Of a stretch of 64,000 bases of DNA, positions 28,365 through 42,000 are shown piece after piece. The notes below the pieces were generated by a model. That model had not been told where the DNA came from, did no database searches, and saw nothing but the letters and a program-made list of their open reading frames with translations. Each line of letters starts with the position of its first letter. The first letter of the stretch is position 1. A program made the position numbers and the translations under genes. Source of the stretch: Plasmodium malariae (lineage: Eukaryota > Apicomplexa > Aconoidasida > Haemosporida > Plasmodiidae). The stretch spans positions 1 through 64,000 of the forward strand of contig NC_041777.1 of NCBI RefSeq assembly GCF_900090045.1. The letters are read 5' to 3'.

Positions 28365-29196
28365 TCCAAATAAGTAAAAATATTTTCTGTACTCTTATTA
28401 GTGTTATATTAATGAATCACCTATGGACATCATTAAATTTAAAGCATTTATTTTAATGTACATAAAATTTAATTCATTTCATAGTACGTAAATGCTCCTA
28501 TTATATACTCGGTACATGAGTTCTCTTATATTCAATTGTTATATATATAAATCCATCTAGTGTTACTATTATATGAAGCAGTTTAAATAGATCATTTATA
28601 TGTTTGTTTTAATTAATATATTTAATTTTTAAAAAATTCTTTAAAAAAATGTAAATATTTAAATTATTTTTTTTCTACTTCATATTTTTTTATTTATATA
28701 TTTGGGAAGTATACATGTATTTGTGATTGTGTTATTTTACCAAAATTGTATTTTTAGCATTTGTTTTACTGAGATTTGTATTATATTTATTTAATTTTTT
28801 TTTTTTTGTATTTCTATATATAGTGTGTATTTGTAAATATATAACATTATTAAGTTTTATAATTATCCTTTTTAGTAGAATGTATTTCGTGAATTTGCAT
28901 CCATGTTCGTTATATGTAAATTAAAGATAATTTTTCTGAAAAAAACAATATACGCAATATTGTGGGGTCTTAACTAAATATTTAAATTAATTTTACGATA
29001 ATTTTTACCCAATACGAATATTTTTTATTCGTAAATTTTAAACCTTTCTGATAATATATATTCATTGAAGGGAAAAAACACATATATACAAAATTGCTTC
29101 TTTTATATCATAAACAGTAAAAATGTTTCACGTCCCATAATTAACCATTTTTGCATTAGTTTCTGTATTATTATTATTACTATTTTTTATTTTAAG
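28365..29196. other. AT-rich spacer
   Basis: It holds the 3' flank of the exported gene and the area where exon 1 of the PIR relic should be. No MTSESSE-like start was found. The short T-rich ORF at 28.73-28.92 kb is not credible. Confidence 0.5.
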
Positions 29197-30112
29197 CATA
29201 ATTCTGTGGAATTGTTTCTTAAATACTAATAAGTATTCGAGTCCTATACTCAACCATATGCTGAAAATACTTCTAATTTTTGTACCATTACTTTTCCACC
29301 ATTTGGATAATTTACTGATCATAATATTTGTAACTCTACATGTCAAAAGATTTATGGACACTTAATAAATGTATATGAGAACTATGCATTTAATATGGAG
29401 AATACTTATAAATAATTGAATTATATTTTAAATAATAAACCTATTCATAATTATTATGATTGTTTTAGTACACTTCAGCAACTTTTATCAAAAAAGAAAC
29501 GAATATATAAAATATTTATATAAAAAAAATTGATACTAACATTTTAATAAAATATATAGGTCTATACATTTATATGAGGATTTTAACAGATTTATTTCTC
29601 AAGTAGATAAAACTTCAATAAGAAATTATGAACATCCTAATAAATGTTATGAATTTTTTTATTAATCCTTGCAAGGAATGCGAAGAAAATATTATTAACG
29701 AATTTAGTGAGAAATTAAGCAATTTTAAGAAAGAATATTATGACAAAATACGCAATGTAACTGAATGTTATTGTGTACCAAAAATTTTAGCACCTAAAAA
29801 CAGTTATGTACTTGTTTCCAGCTTAACAATAACTGTTGTATTACTAAAATTTTTCATCTTATTTTTCTTACATAAGGTAAAAATAAATTATACTTTATAA
29901 TGTTATTACTGTATCATATTTCATGTAATATATTTTAGAAAAAAATTTCTAGCAAAAAACTATTATATTTTTAATAATACATATATAATCATTTTATACA
30001 GTTAACTCCAATAAAGTCGTGATTATATAGTCGTTTAAAAAGAAAAAAAATAATTGAACATGAAGATGTTGAAAAAAAAACCAGAGAATATATAAAAAAC
30101 ATCCATGAATAA
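29197..30112 (+). pseudogene. pir: PIR (variant antigen family) pseudogene
   Basis: PIR hallmarks appear in order on the plus strand: NSVELFLK at 29.2 kb, NICNSTCQKIYGHL near 29.32 kb, YLNYILNN-like motif near 29.42 kb, DKTSIRNYEHPNKCYEFF near 29.61 kb, CKECEENIINEFSEKL, the PKILAPKNSYVLVSSL membrane segment up to a donor at 29876, and a final exon 30002-30112 beginning LTPIKS and ending EYIKNIHE. Lesions seen: two adjacent TAA codons at 29227-29232, TAA at 29308 and 29413, loss of frame between about 29.53 and 29.56 kb, an extra T in the seven-T run 29654-29660, and TGA at 30020 where the family has Trp. The first exon is not found. PIR proteins are variant antigens believed to reach the infected red-cell surface; this copy cannot be expressed as such. 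Confidence 0.85.
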
Positions 30113-32818
30113 GTTTATATATATTAAAAAGAAAGCTTTCATACCATAGGATATATTGCTCATGCAGACCACTAATGCAAAAATTACACTTTATAATATT
30201 TTCATTGGAACACTGAATAATATGTATTATAAAAATTACTTGTACATAGAAATTAATTAATAAATATGATAAACTAAATAATAAAAACTTAACAAGTGTC
30301 GATCAAAATTATAGAATTATTGACATAAAAATTATTAGAAGAAAATTATATTATAAAAATAATGTTCCTATAATAGTAAATAGAACAAAATAAACTTATT
30401 CATAATATTATCTATGGAATACTCAATAAATAATTTTTAAGAATAAATACATAACAATAAATTATAAGAAAAATATTTTCGTATACAATATTATTAAGTA
30501 AAGTTTATTACTTAAGAATTAAAAAAGACAAAAAAAAAAAAAAAACAATACATTAAAAATATTACCAATAACATTATTATATATATAAATAAGAAAAATC
30601 ATAAAATTATAACATTATTCAAAAAAAAAAAATTAAAAATATATTTTATATATAACTTTATTTTCAGTTTTTTAATAATATTTGTTCCTTGCAAATAAAT
30701 AGAATTAAATATTTAATCCATTATACAACCATTTTAAAATTTTTACTTTCAACTGATATCTACTATATTTGTCATTCAAATAAGATTATTTTTACATGAA
30801 TATCCAGATAATTTTTCCTCATGTTCTTATTTAAGTGAGCATATTCCTACACATTACTTAATAATTCATAAATATATTCTTCTCTATCACTGTACCTAAT
30901 TTTTTTTTCTCCATTAAAATTCTTTTATGTACATAACATTAAAGGGGATTAAAAATATCGATATATGATAAATGAAAAAAATATATAAAATTATTGTATA
31001 ATTATAAATATTTCACGAAAGTGCATTATAATGGTAACTAATAGTAATTGTATCACTTTATTTCATTTTGACTTTATGAAATAGAAAAAATACAAATATT
31101 TCCATTATTGTAATATAAAGTAACACAATTCTATGCAAAGAATTAATAAAATTGAAAGGAAATTTTTCTTTTCCACAGGTTTCTAGTAGAATTATACCTT
31201 TTCGTTTCCATAGTATTCATTATATATACATTCAGATGAAAATAAAATTTTTTGAAATTTAGTACCTCTTTTTACACTATGTAAACTTTTCATGTGCCTC
31301 TACATTTTGTCATTTAGTTACTTCAGAATATTCACTCATTTTAATTATTGCATATTATTTTGTATATCCTTTAATTTTACAGTATATCTAGATTTTATAT
31401 ATAAATTTATATATAAAATTTATAGTATTATACTTATTATCATGTTCAATAGAATAAAAAAAAAAATACTTATTATAAAAGTTATTCCATATTGATGATT
31501 CATGAGTATTTTCATATAATTAGAATAAATTCAAGGGCTTTCGTAATGAAGAGGTACTCATTTTTATTTTTCTTACCCATTCATAGTTAACATAAATTTA
31601 TGTAATAAAAAAGTGCTTAGTGTATTATTCATACTTCTAATAAATATAAAGACACTACTTAATTTTTCATAATTTTCTAAATTTTGTTCTTAATTTTACC
31701 GTATTATATATATGTGCATATATGTTTTACTTTACAAATTTTACTACATAAATAAATACCATATATGAAATTAAAAATTCAAAATGAAAAAAGTTAAAAT
31801 AAAATTTCAATTACAATATGCATTGTGTTTTATAGAAAATGAATATATACAAGAACCGTAAACATATTTATTATTTCTAGTTAAATGTGCGCTATGGAAT
31901 ATTAAATTAGTTCTAGTATAAAAAGTAAGTTTTATTTATAATACGTTGCAATATAAAATAAATATATATATAAATAAATAATTTATAAGAATATTAAAAT
32001 ATTTAATAATAAGAAAATATCAAAAATAAAATTAATATATTTATGTCATTTCCTTATAATGTATATTTAAATGACTCTTATAGAATCCAAAGAATAGCAT
32101 ATTTTAAGTAAATAAAATGTTAAATTTACATAGTTCTATTTTACTTACAGGTAATTATATTCCTAAAAATTTATAATGGACCATATAATTCATTTTAAAA
32201 TCACTTACTTTATTATATATTTATATTATAATATTTTAAAAATACAATAATTTAAAAATATATTTAAAAAAATTTTATATTAAATATATATGGTGATATA
32301 TTTATCATAATATCATCCATAAAAAAAAAGAATTAAATTTTCTTTTTAAAAGAACTAAAAGAAAAAAAATACTTTTAGTTTTATAAAATACGGAAAAAGG
32401 TATGTACAATTAAATTAAATATGTAATAAATTTCTTTCGCTTAGGTCACTAAATTATCAATCTGGACTAAAAAAAGTAAATCAAACGGAAATAAATTCTG
32501 CATACATTATAATGATAAAAACAAGAAATTTTCTATTAATTTAAGTAAATAACATTAAATGAACTCTTATGGAAAATTTATTCAATATACATATATTTCA
32601 TATATGCATATATATTATAACAAAATATTACGTTCATACAATTACAAAAAATGCAAAATTAAAAAATAAAATAGTAAAAATAAGTATTAATAATACATAT
32701 TTTTATATTTAATGTTAAAATAATTATATATATGTATGTGATTTTACAATAATTAAGTAATTATATGTGCATACCATGGATATATATAACATTTTAATAT
32801 ACTACATAACTTCTTATT
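30113..32818. other. AT-rich intergenic with one possible coding relic
   Basis: Apart from the weak relic at 30.77-30.90 kb, nothing is recognised. The 67-codon ORF at 31.3 kb is F/I/Y-rich low-complexity. The end of the block is the 3' flank of the next exported gene. Confidence 0.5.
30772..30900 (-). pseudogene. weak coding relic (unknown protein)
   Basis: The minus strand reads like coding sequence: RYSDREEYIYELLSNV, a TAG, then EYAHLNKNMRKNYLDIH, ending TGA at 30774-30772. A similar but more decayed patch (ENNIYELLGNS, then a stop) lies on the minus strand near 52.85 kb. Both lie about 0.7 kb beyond the 3' end of a PIR gene, so they are probably remnants of the same flanking gene. Function unknown. 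Confidence 0.25.
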
Positions 32819-33701
32819 TCATATTAATTTTTTTTTTTTTCCAAAAGAATTAACAACTTTATAGCAAATTTTACGATTTTTTGCCTTTGATTTTTCAAAT
32901 TTTTCAACATTGATGAACGTATACATAAAAGCTAATATAGATAAGAAAATCACGGATATTAAAATTGCTGAAATTATTAATAATAGTAAATAATATAATG
33001 AAATATAATCCGTTGGACGTTCTGTAGATAATTCTAATACATAAAAGCTTATTAGGCATACTATTCCTACCAGAAAAACCAAAACGAATGGAATAACTTC
33101 TAAATAAACCTATTTACGTATCATTCCTTTTGCAGCCTTTTTTTCAATTTTATTGTTATTCTTCGTTTTACCTATGCAATCTAATTCATTGAATATTTTT
33201 TTTTCAAGAAATGAATCCATTTTATTAAGCAAAATAAATTTTTTTCCGATTAATAATATATTTCTTTCATCTACTTTTAATAAAATTTCTTTTATTATTT
33301 TTCTTTGTGATTTAAGATCATTGACATTTTTAGATATATCTTTCTTTTTATACATTAATTTAGTGTTATCTTCGTCAAACGATGTATTTCTCCTTGATTC
33401 TATGACCATTGAACACTCTGATAGATGTCTATTATTTGTTAAACTCGAGTAGGTATCTAGATTATGCTTTTTATCCAAAGAATTACCACATTTACACTAA
33501 AAAAGAGAAGGTAAACATTTATTATTTACAAGTATATGTATTTCTATACTTGAAAATGTAATTCTTAAAAGTAAACAGTGACACCAAAATAAATAGGAAA
33601 TATTATTATAATACCATATTATTGTTGTAATAGAATACCAAAATTAAAAAGTTAAATACAAATATTTTAATAAAAAAGAGGGGCTTAAATTTTTCTTTCA
33701 T
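32819..33701 (-). pseudogene. fam-l/fam-m-like exported protein, one in-frame TAG
   Basis: Exon 1 33701-33615 (29 codons, signal peptide with FFIKIFVFNFLILVF) and exon 2 33496-32819, with a 118-nt intron in phase 0. The frame is continuous except for TAG at 33112-33110, lying just before the first membrane segment, so the intact length would be 254 residues but the product stops after 157. Visible parts: RHLSECSMVIE, long basic stretch, FLEKKIFNELDCI (matching the LEKKVFKELDY block of the 12.9-kb gene), the stop, membrane segment 1 (FVLVFLVGIVCLISFYVL), membrane segment 2 (LLLLIISAILISVIFLSI) and a basic tail. The YRLL motif and the KKYEKIKF tail are not conserved, so this is a divergent member. 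A product without membrane segments could in principle still be secreted. It may be a pseudogene or carry a base error. Confidence 0.75.
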
Positions 33702-34520
33702 TGTAAAACACTTTAATACATTTGTATATAGGATAATAAAAATATAAACTATATTTTAAAACATCATAATTATAAAATAAACATTTTATATTATTTTTGA
33801 TTTTTTTATTAACATTTTAAACAGAATACATTATATGTATATAGATATAGCTCATATTAAATTTTACAATATAAGAATGACATTAAAAATGAAATAGTAA
33901 AATATATATATATGGATTATTGTATTAAAAAAAAAATAATAAAATAAAATAATATGAAGAGAAACAATAAATAAACTAAAAGCAAAGGAAAAAATTATAT
34001 ATCCAGTGATCATTTTTTTATTTTTTTTTTATTTTAAGGAATATACGTAACATATAAAATGTACTAATGTACTTTTAGAAGTCAATAACAAAATTTTACA
34101 TTGCTTCCAAGTAATAAATCTAATTCTATTTTTTTTTTTTTTTTTTGTTTATATATTCCCTCTTTAGTTAAATAACATTAATTATTGTAGAAACAAAAAT
34201 AATAGAAAAAGTATACAAAGTTCAGGAAAATATTTATAATTATATAAAATATAGGTCATTTTCCATGTAAAAAAATACAAGTTTTTTTATAAACTGATAT
34301 ATATTAACAAAATAAAATTTATTCCTACAAATAATTTCGTAATTGACATATGTTTTTAAATTTACTATAATAATTAAGGTTATATTTTTTCGTAATGTTT
34401 TTGCATTATTATAATTTGTATATCTATCTAAATATAATTTTTTCTCATCTAATGTCATACATAAAAAATTACAAATTTTATATTTTATATGTTCATTTTA
34501 AAAAAATGGATAAACATATA

Positions 34521-34540
34521 CATACAGAAATATTAATATA
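34521..34540 (-). promoter_or_regulatory. conserved upstream motif, weak copy 4
   Basis: The plus strand reads CATACAGAAATATTAATATA then A-rich sequence, about 820-840 bp upstream of the ATG at 33701. Only the AAATATTAAT half is conserved. It is listed because its position matches the other copies. Confidence 0.3.
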
Positions 34541-36648
34541 ATGAAAAACAGAAGATAAAAATAAATTTATCATAAAAGCAAGCATGCAATTCAATAAATT
34601 CAAAAATTTTTATAGGCATATAATATTACAACAAAGCAAATATAAAATAAAGTTACAAATAAGGATAATAAAAGAAATTTAGTAATATGAAAACTTTAAT
34701 TTTTCTAATGCAAATATATTGAAAAAATTCAAAATATACTATGAGTTTTTAATTACATACTACTACAGAAATATATTTAAGAGAATCCTTATACAATTAA
34801 TATTTCTATAATATATTATAATTTCATATAACAAGAAAATTATTTTATATACTATTATTATAACATCTAAATTATAACACAATGACTAATAATAATAAAT
34901 TATTATATGTAAAAAAAAAATTTATTATAATTTAAAAAAAACACATATATTACATTTAAAGGAGTTTTTTTGCATTACGAAATTGAAAATTTAGCATAAT
35001 TATATTTTTATTCCATAATATTATCTGTACGTATTCTACAACATCCATAAAAATGCTTATTTAATATCCTTTAAAATCTCTTATTTTTTACAGACATATT
35101 TTAATAATTTAAAAAAAAGTTTACTAATAAAAAAATGTTTAACTCATAAAAATTGGTAAAAAAAGCAGTTTATTAGTTATATTATTAAATAAATTACAAA
35201 AGCATAAATATTCTATTTTAAGATAGTATTTAAATTAATCTACATTCTCTAGAATGCTTCGAAATATATATATTTATTAAAAAAAAATTTATTTTACTAT
35301 ATATTTAATAGAAATATGTATAGATCTATTTGTTTATTTACGTCAAAAATAAAAATAGAAATTCTATTTTTTCATCAGTATATTTTATCATAAATAATTA
35401 AATATATTTATATAATTAAGTAAAAATTATTTACGTATAATAATAGAAAGATAATTATAAAAGTAATTTATTCAATATAGCAACCAAAAAATGCACAAAA
35501 TTAATAATCCTTCACAAAAAAATTCTACTAAAAATTAAATAATACAAACAAATACAAAATATTTCATAGAAATAACCTGAACATTAAAGCTAGTAATATT
35601 TAATTTGCCCTTGATTAAATGTATAAAATATAAAAGTGTAATATTATTAGGTATATGAATATTTATATTCTGTGACTTCTCCTATATATAATATCACACA
35701 CAATACTCATTTATCTTGAGTATGTGCTTTATAATAATTGATTATACTTCTTCCAATCAGTAATGTTACTAATGTTATATAATTATAGGACGTATAACGT
35801 TTTTGATTCCAATATATTGTTTAAAATTAAATGCTAGTATATTACACGTATTTTCACACAAAACTTTATTTTTCTTTTGTTCCATTAATAACCCTTTTAA
35901 ATGGATATTTACTATAAATATATTATTTCTTCTCAACTAAGCTATTACTACTAATAGAAACATACAATTATATCACCACAAAAACATATATATCTTAATT
36001 AATCACGAAAATGACTGAAACTCCTTTTTTAATCTAGTGATTTTTTCCAATATACTTTTTCCTATTTTACTATAATACTTTATTAATATTAATTTTTTTA
36101 TGATTAATCTACCACATTCAAAACGTTTTTAACGCATTAGTATAATACATAAGTTTATATACATTTAACTAATATAAGGATAACAGAAAAATAAATATAT
36201 ATATAAATAAATAAAGGTAAAATAATTAATGCTCCTATTATAAAATGTATAATTCAATAAACATATATAACAAAATGTAGAACAAACATATATAAAATAA
36301 TCAATTTTATTCACTAAATATATATTCCTTTTCTTATATATAAATAATAATAATGGGATTCATTAAAAAACATTTAAAATAAAAATTGAAAATAATATTC
36401 TATGTTACACTATATAGTGGAACCTGCTATTAACCATAAATTGTGCAGTAAAATAATGTGTAAATATAAAAATATTTATAATTCAATAAAATTTTTTAAC
36501 AGAATTAAAATATAAAAATAAATAAAAAAGTTCCTTATCATTTATCTTCTACTATATAAAATGACATAAATGTTCTATACACATTTGTTTATTAAAAAAA
36601 ATATTATTATTGATTAGACAAGTTATTTTAAAATAATAAAAATATAAC

Positions 36649-36668
36649 AAAAAAAAAAAAAAAAAAAA
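36649..36668. repeat. poly-A run
   Basis: An uninterrupted run of about 20 A in the 3' flank of the 37.4-kb gene. Confidence 0.85.
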
Positions 36669-37271
36669 TCAATTATTATATATATTAACTAAAATTACAT
36701 TATTGATCTAATTCAATAGGTTTCATTGGTTTTCTTTTTTTAATATTTAATCTTATTTCTTATAAAACACATTTATCTTTTAAATTAAAAAAAAAGTACT
36801 GTTATGAGTTTAGTTCAAATCATAATTCATTTATTATTTATATACAAAAAAAAAAAAATTAAAATAATAAAATCTATATAAAACCATATATATACATGCA
36901 TTCATATCCTACATTCAAACAAAAAACATTACATGATTATTCTTAATTCAAAAGACTAATCATACATTTTTTAATTACATCAGAAAATAGTAAATAAAAC
37001 TAAAATAATATAAAGTTGAGCAAACATTATTTTATTTACAATTACAAATATAAGTTGGCATATATATCAATAAAATTGCATAAACTGTGCTTTTATATAC
37101 TTGTATAAAGATAGATATATTTTTCAAAAAGTTATTGCTATATACAAAAATAAATATTTATATTAAAATATTTCATTTAAATGAAAAAATATTTTAAAAT
37201 AAAATGCGAATAAAAAAAAAAATTGAAAGTGTAACTTTTTACTGTTGCGGATCAAAAAACCCCGTTACCTG

Positions 37272-37283
37272 TAGGTCTACCTA
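37272..37283. promoter_or_regulatory. palindrome downstream of exported gene, copy 1
   Basis: TAGGT-CT-ACCTA, perfect arms, about 100 nt beyond the stop codon of the gene ending at 37383. The equivalent site beyond the paralogue at 54.6 kb is also a perfect palindrome. Local GC is higher than in the surroundings. The role (3'-end formation, protein binding) is only a guess. Confidence 0.4.
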
Positions 37284-37382
37284 TTAAATCCATGAAATTA
37301 TAGATACAATTGTTAGTTGTATAAATCAATTAGAAAACTGTAGATTTTAATCACTATAAAGTACTATTTTTAGTAAATAAGT

Positions 37383-38228
37383 TTATTTTGTGTAATTAAA
37401 ATTACTTTTTAAATGTAATAACTTTCCATATTTTATAGTTTTTCTAAAAATATAAAAAAGCCCTACTAAAACTATAATCCATAATATGCATATTGGTGAA
37501 AATATTTTAAATAAATACGAAACACTTATCCCCTCTCTTTCAGAAGTTATAAAACGATAAAATATAGCACCTGATATTCCAACTATTAAGTGGAAGATAA
37601 ATAAAGCAATGTATACAGCAACTTTTCTTTGTATACTATTTCTTAAAAACTTAAAATCAGCATTTCTACTATATCTAAGTACATTATTATAATATATTTT
37701 GTCTAACATTCTTTTATCAGAATAGTTATTTACATTATTTCATACAGAAGATTTACTTTCCCGAGCTTGTTTACAGCCTCCTGAATTATTTGATGTACAT
37801 TTCTTTCGAAGTTTATTTTTTCCTTTGGTTACACTTTCACTATTAGATATATGTTTCTTTTCATATTTTCCATTATTTCGAATATTTTCTTTTTTCCATG
37901 TGACATTTAAATAATTTTTCTTTTTATTCATTGCTAGTAAACGACAAGTTCTTGTATAGAATTTTTCATCAATAATGTCTTTCTCATCCATATATTTACA
38001 AAAGGTATGCTAAAATAAAAAAAAGAAATATTCACGATTTGAAAAAAAAAATAAATTCATCCTATTAAGAAATATTAATAAAAATAAAAAAAAAACACGA
38101 AAATGGATAATAAAGATATCTTTAATTAAAATATATTATACCACATGAATATTAAAATGACATATTCATTTTAAAAAGATAAACGTAGCAATTTTAATAA
38201 AAATGAATAACTTAAATTTCCTTTTCAT
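37383..38228 (-). pseudogene. exported two-membrane-segment protein, two in-frame stops
   Basis: Exon 1 38228-38142 and exon 2 38009-37383, with a 132-nt intron in phase 0; without the stops the product would be 237 residues. TGA at 38168-38166 falls in the signal peptide at the position of the Trp in the family string LTWICHF. TGA at 37742-37740 (residue 119) lies between a basic region (RLLAMNKKK, then HISNSESVTKGKNK, SNNSGGCKQARESKSSV) and the C-terminal half with two membrane segments (VAVYIALFIFHLIVGISGAIF and FSPICILWIIVLVGLFYIF). The paralogue at 54.6 kb aligns without a gap through the second stop, so that stop is a point change. Signal peptide, intron and flanks show it derives from the same family as the other minus-strand genes, but its C-terminus is a separate subtype shared only with the 54.6-kb gene. 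Confidence 0.8.
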
Positions 38229-39064
38229 AATGTAAATTATTAACATTGTATTATTTCCTGTTAATAACAAATTACTAATAATAAATATTCTTTCAATGAT
38301 ATGAGATACTAAATTTTTTTTTCATAAAAAATTAATAACATGCATATAATAAGTATAATACATTTTACAATATAGAAAATATAAGAGAACTTTAAAATTT
38401 TATTATCTTATTTTAACCTTAATATTATTTATAAAAAACTAACATTAATTTAATAAAATAATTTAATGTATTAATAGTTATTTAAAATATCTAATTATGT
38501 TATACTGTGTAGTAAAATAACTAAATAATTATTATATTAATCCATTTCAAAATTAAATAAAAAAAATTATTATTTCTTAATACTTCAAACATTCATTTTA
38601 TATAAAATATATAATGTATAAAATATATATATTACAATGTTTTGTATATTAAGAGAATAAATGCTAATTTTAATTATAATTCCTTATTAATAGTTATTTT
38701 TGATAAACATTATATTTTGGAACAAATGATTATTATTTTTAAAAAATATTCATTATCGTAACAATATAATAATAGTAATAATGAACTAAAATAAAAACAT
38801 TTTTACAAATTTTGTATAATTTTAATTTTAAAACTCGTACTTTTTTTGATGTATTTTATAATTAAAAAATCAAAATTATACGATATTAATGTACTAAAAA
38901 AATATCAATTTTAAAATCAATTAAAAAAAACAGAGTTCTTATATTTGAACCTTAAATATTATAAATTATAATTTATAATTAATTTATATGGTTATTTCTA
39001 AATGATAAGTTTTAAAATTAGTCTACTTTATTTATATTTTTTTTTTTTGTAATAAAATTTATAC

Positions 39065-39084
39065 TTTTAGAAGAAATATTAATA
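39065..39084 (-). promoter_or_regulatory. conserved upstream motif, copy 5
   Basis: The plus strand reads TTTTAGAAGAAATATTAATA followed by an A-rich run, about 840-855 bp upstream of the ATG at 38228. The core is identical to copy 1. Confidence 0.5.
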
Positions 39085-42000
39085 AAATTTAAAGGAAAAA
39101 AGAAAAGAAAAAAAAAAAAAAAAAGGAAGTTAAAATTGATGTAAAAATCGTGTACACAATATAAGTCATAGATATTTTGGATGAAATATATTTACCATAT
39201 GAATATTATATACGCGCTATGAAATGTATATAATAAATAAACAAAATAACAAAATAATTCTGTAAAATGTTTTATTTCGTAATATTACTGCCGATAATAT
39301 TTGAAAAAATAATTTTTTTTTGTTTATTCATGTACAAAAACATTATACTAAAAATATTTTTTAGAGATACAAATTAATGTACATAAAATTATATTTTGAT
39401 AAAAATATCTTTAACGGCAAAATTGCGATCTCTCAAAATATTTATGTTCCTACATATTATAACAGAACAAAATGAAAAATTAAAAAATACTATGTATTTA
39501 ATAAATTAATTGGATCATCTAATATGAAAACATATAATTTTCTCTTAAAATATCATACTCCTATGAAAAGGGTTAAAACAAAAAAAAAGTCGTACATAAG
39601 TTAAAATTATTGTATTTATATTAAATTAAGTTAGTTCTATTCTCAATCTGACATTTCTGTAATATTTAATTAGTTTTATAAGAATTTTTTATATTTTATC
39701 CATGTCATTTATTTAATCTTTGTTAATACTTCTATGTATAATAAAAATTTACCTGTTTTAAACTTTATAATAATATATATATATATTATAAAATAAATTA
39801 TGAAAACCAAGAGCACGTATAATAATATACTGTTATATATTAGCTTATAAATGCAATTTTTTTGTTTTAGCTATATTCCTTTTTTGAAAACAATTTTAAA
39901 AGCCTTTCTTTCTTTTATGTAATTTTTATTTTTCTAAATTATTTATTCTTATTCTAAATTAAGAAACTATAGACAAATATTTTAATTTTCTCGTAAAATA
40001 ATTAATTTTCTTCTTACACAGTATATATATATTACAATATAATTTTTTTCTTATATACATATATAGTTCAATAAATTTTACATGATTTCCCCGTTATAAT
40101 TTCTTTATATATAATAAAAAATATTATTGCATAATAATAAAACAAGTAAAATATAAAATAATATTAAATTTCAATTTTCAAAATATTATTTTCATATTTT
40201 TACTATCTGCATAGTACTATACCTGCAAAAATTAATTTACTCATTTAAATATTTTATTTTTGTGGAAAGTAATATTTTTCTCATATGTTCTTTTTTATAA
40301 TTTACATAGAGAAACATATACGTCGCTTATACACAAAGAAAAATGTTTAACGTTTTACACTCTTATATTTTAACACATTAATTATATGTTTTACTATTTC
40401 TAAAAAGCTCTCATAATCCAGTTAGTATGTATTATCCCTTTATCTGTACCGAAAAATGCTATTAATTATATAGCAGTCCTCTTAATAGATGAGTTATGCA
40501 AAATCGCAGTAATTTTCGTATGCAGTAACAAATGATTAAAAATACGTATAGTAATAATAAAGATTATATAACTTAATGCATAAGTGAACCGTTCATGGAA
40601 CGTATTAATTATCTACTTAAAGCTACTAAATCTTAGTGAAAATAAGTTACAAAAAAGTTCGTAATCAAGTGTTCACCATTATCAGAAGAAACACATTCAT
40701 ACTCAGCTGACATTTATTTATCTCTTTATTTCCAACAAACACATTAACATATATTACCGTATTTTTATAATTTTTACTTTTTTCTAATAACATGAATTAT
40801 ACCAATTAAAAATGTAAATGTCTTTATACATCTCTCTACTTTAATACAATATATAATTACTGTTGCAGTAGTACTGTATTTACGAACACGTAATTTCTCG
40901 AAAACTAGCTTACATCATTTGTACCATTATACTATATTCATTAAGAACAAATATAAAAACTTTGAAATATATAGTTGAACAATAAACACATATTAAAAAA
41001 AGATTCTTAAAATAATCCGACACAATTCTGTGAAAGCAAATGTTTTACAACACTTCATAATGTACGAAATTCCAATTTAAAAATTTTCATTAATACATGA
41101 ATTTCGTCATATATAATGAAGCCTTGAACAAATTAATTCAAATTTATTTTGAAAAAATACAAAACAAAAATATTAAAATAAGATTTTTAAGTGATAAAAT
41201 TACAAATATATTATTATGCAAATATAGCTAATTCACATAATACTATAGAAAAATCGTATAAAAATATGCTATAAAACATGTTTATGTAGATAAGAAAATA
41301 TAATATGAAGTTAAGGGGTAATTATTTTATGGAAATTTATTATTTATAAAAAAAAGATAACGCAAATATACAGATAAGTTAATATTAATTACACAAACAA
41401 CATCGATATTATTACTCAAGTTTAACATAGGATACGTCTTATTTATAATGAAAAGTACATTTATATCATATACATATATGATGCAATTCAATAAATATAT
41501 ATGCATAATTTTATTAAAAGTTATAGTGTAAAAATGAAATTTTTATTAAATGTACTAAAATGTTAAAATTATAAATTCATCATATATATTAATGTATAAT
41601 TAATGTTTATATAATTATTTTTATACTGGAAAAGCTAAATTCTCAGATATGCGACATTTTCCATAACTAAAATATTGAGAGTTCTGAGTTATGTCTATAG
41701 AATTTCATATTAAATATATTTTATACAAAAAAGTAATATGTAATCTATGAAATTATATTATATTAATTAAAACTGAACATTAATATCACTCTTTCTATAT
41801 TAAGATAATGTGTATAAATAAAATTTAATACATTATAAGCGAAATGATTCATAAAGGCGAGTTCCTTGTATAATATATTTCCATTCTATATTTATACATA
41901 AAAATAAAAGAATAATATAAAGATTAAAACATACATATTATCAAAATAAATTTTTTTATATTATTTTTCAGATATATTTTATTATAAGGCTGTTTCCACT

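Larger units (their letters stand above)
33702..37382. other. AT-rich spacer, start of duplicated module
   Basis: It contains the weak motif copy 4 at 34.52 kb. From about 36.1 kb onward it matches 53.4 kb onward (shared ACAAAATGTAGAACAAAC near 36.27 and 53.57 kb). The 72-codon minus-strand ORF near 34.3 kb is unsupported. A conserved palindrome lies at 37272. Confidence 0.5.

Noticed and set aside
29128..29361. 77-codon minus-strand frame with SKLSKWWKSNG
   Set aside because: It lies antisense to the PIR relic, whose conserved Cys and Tyr motifs read on the plus strand.
33153..33452. 99-codon plus-strand frame
   Set aside because: Antisense to the exported pseudogene at 32.8-33.7 kb, which has a signal exon, splice sites and membrane segments.
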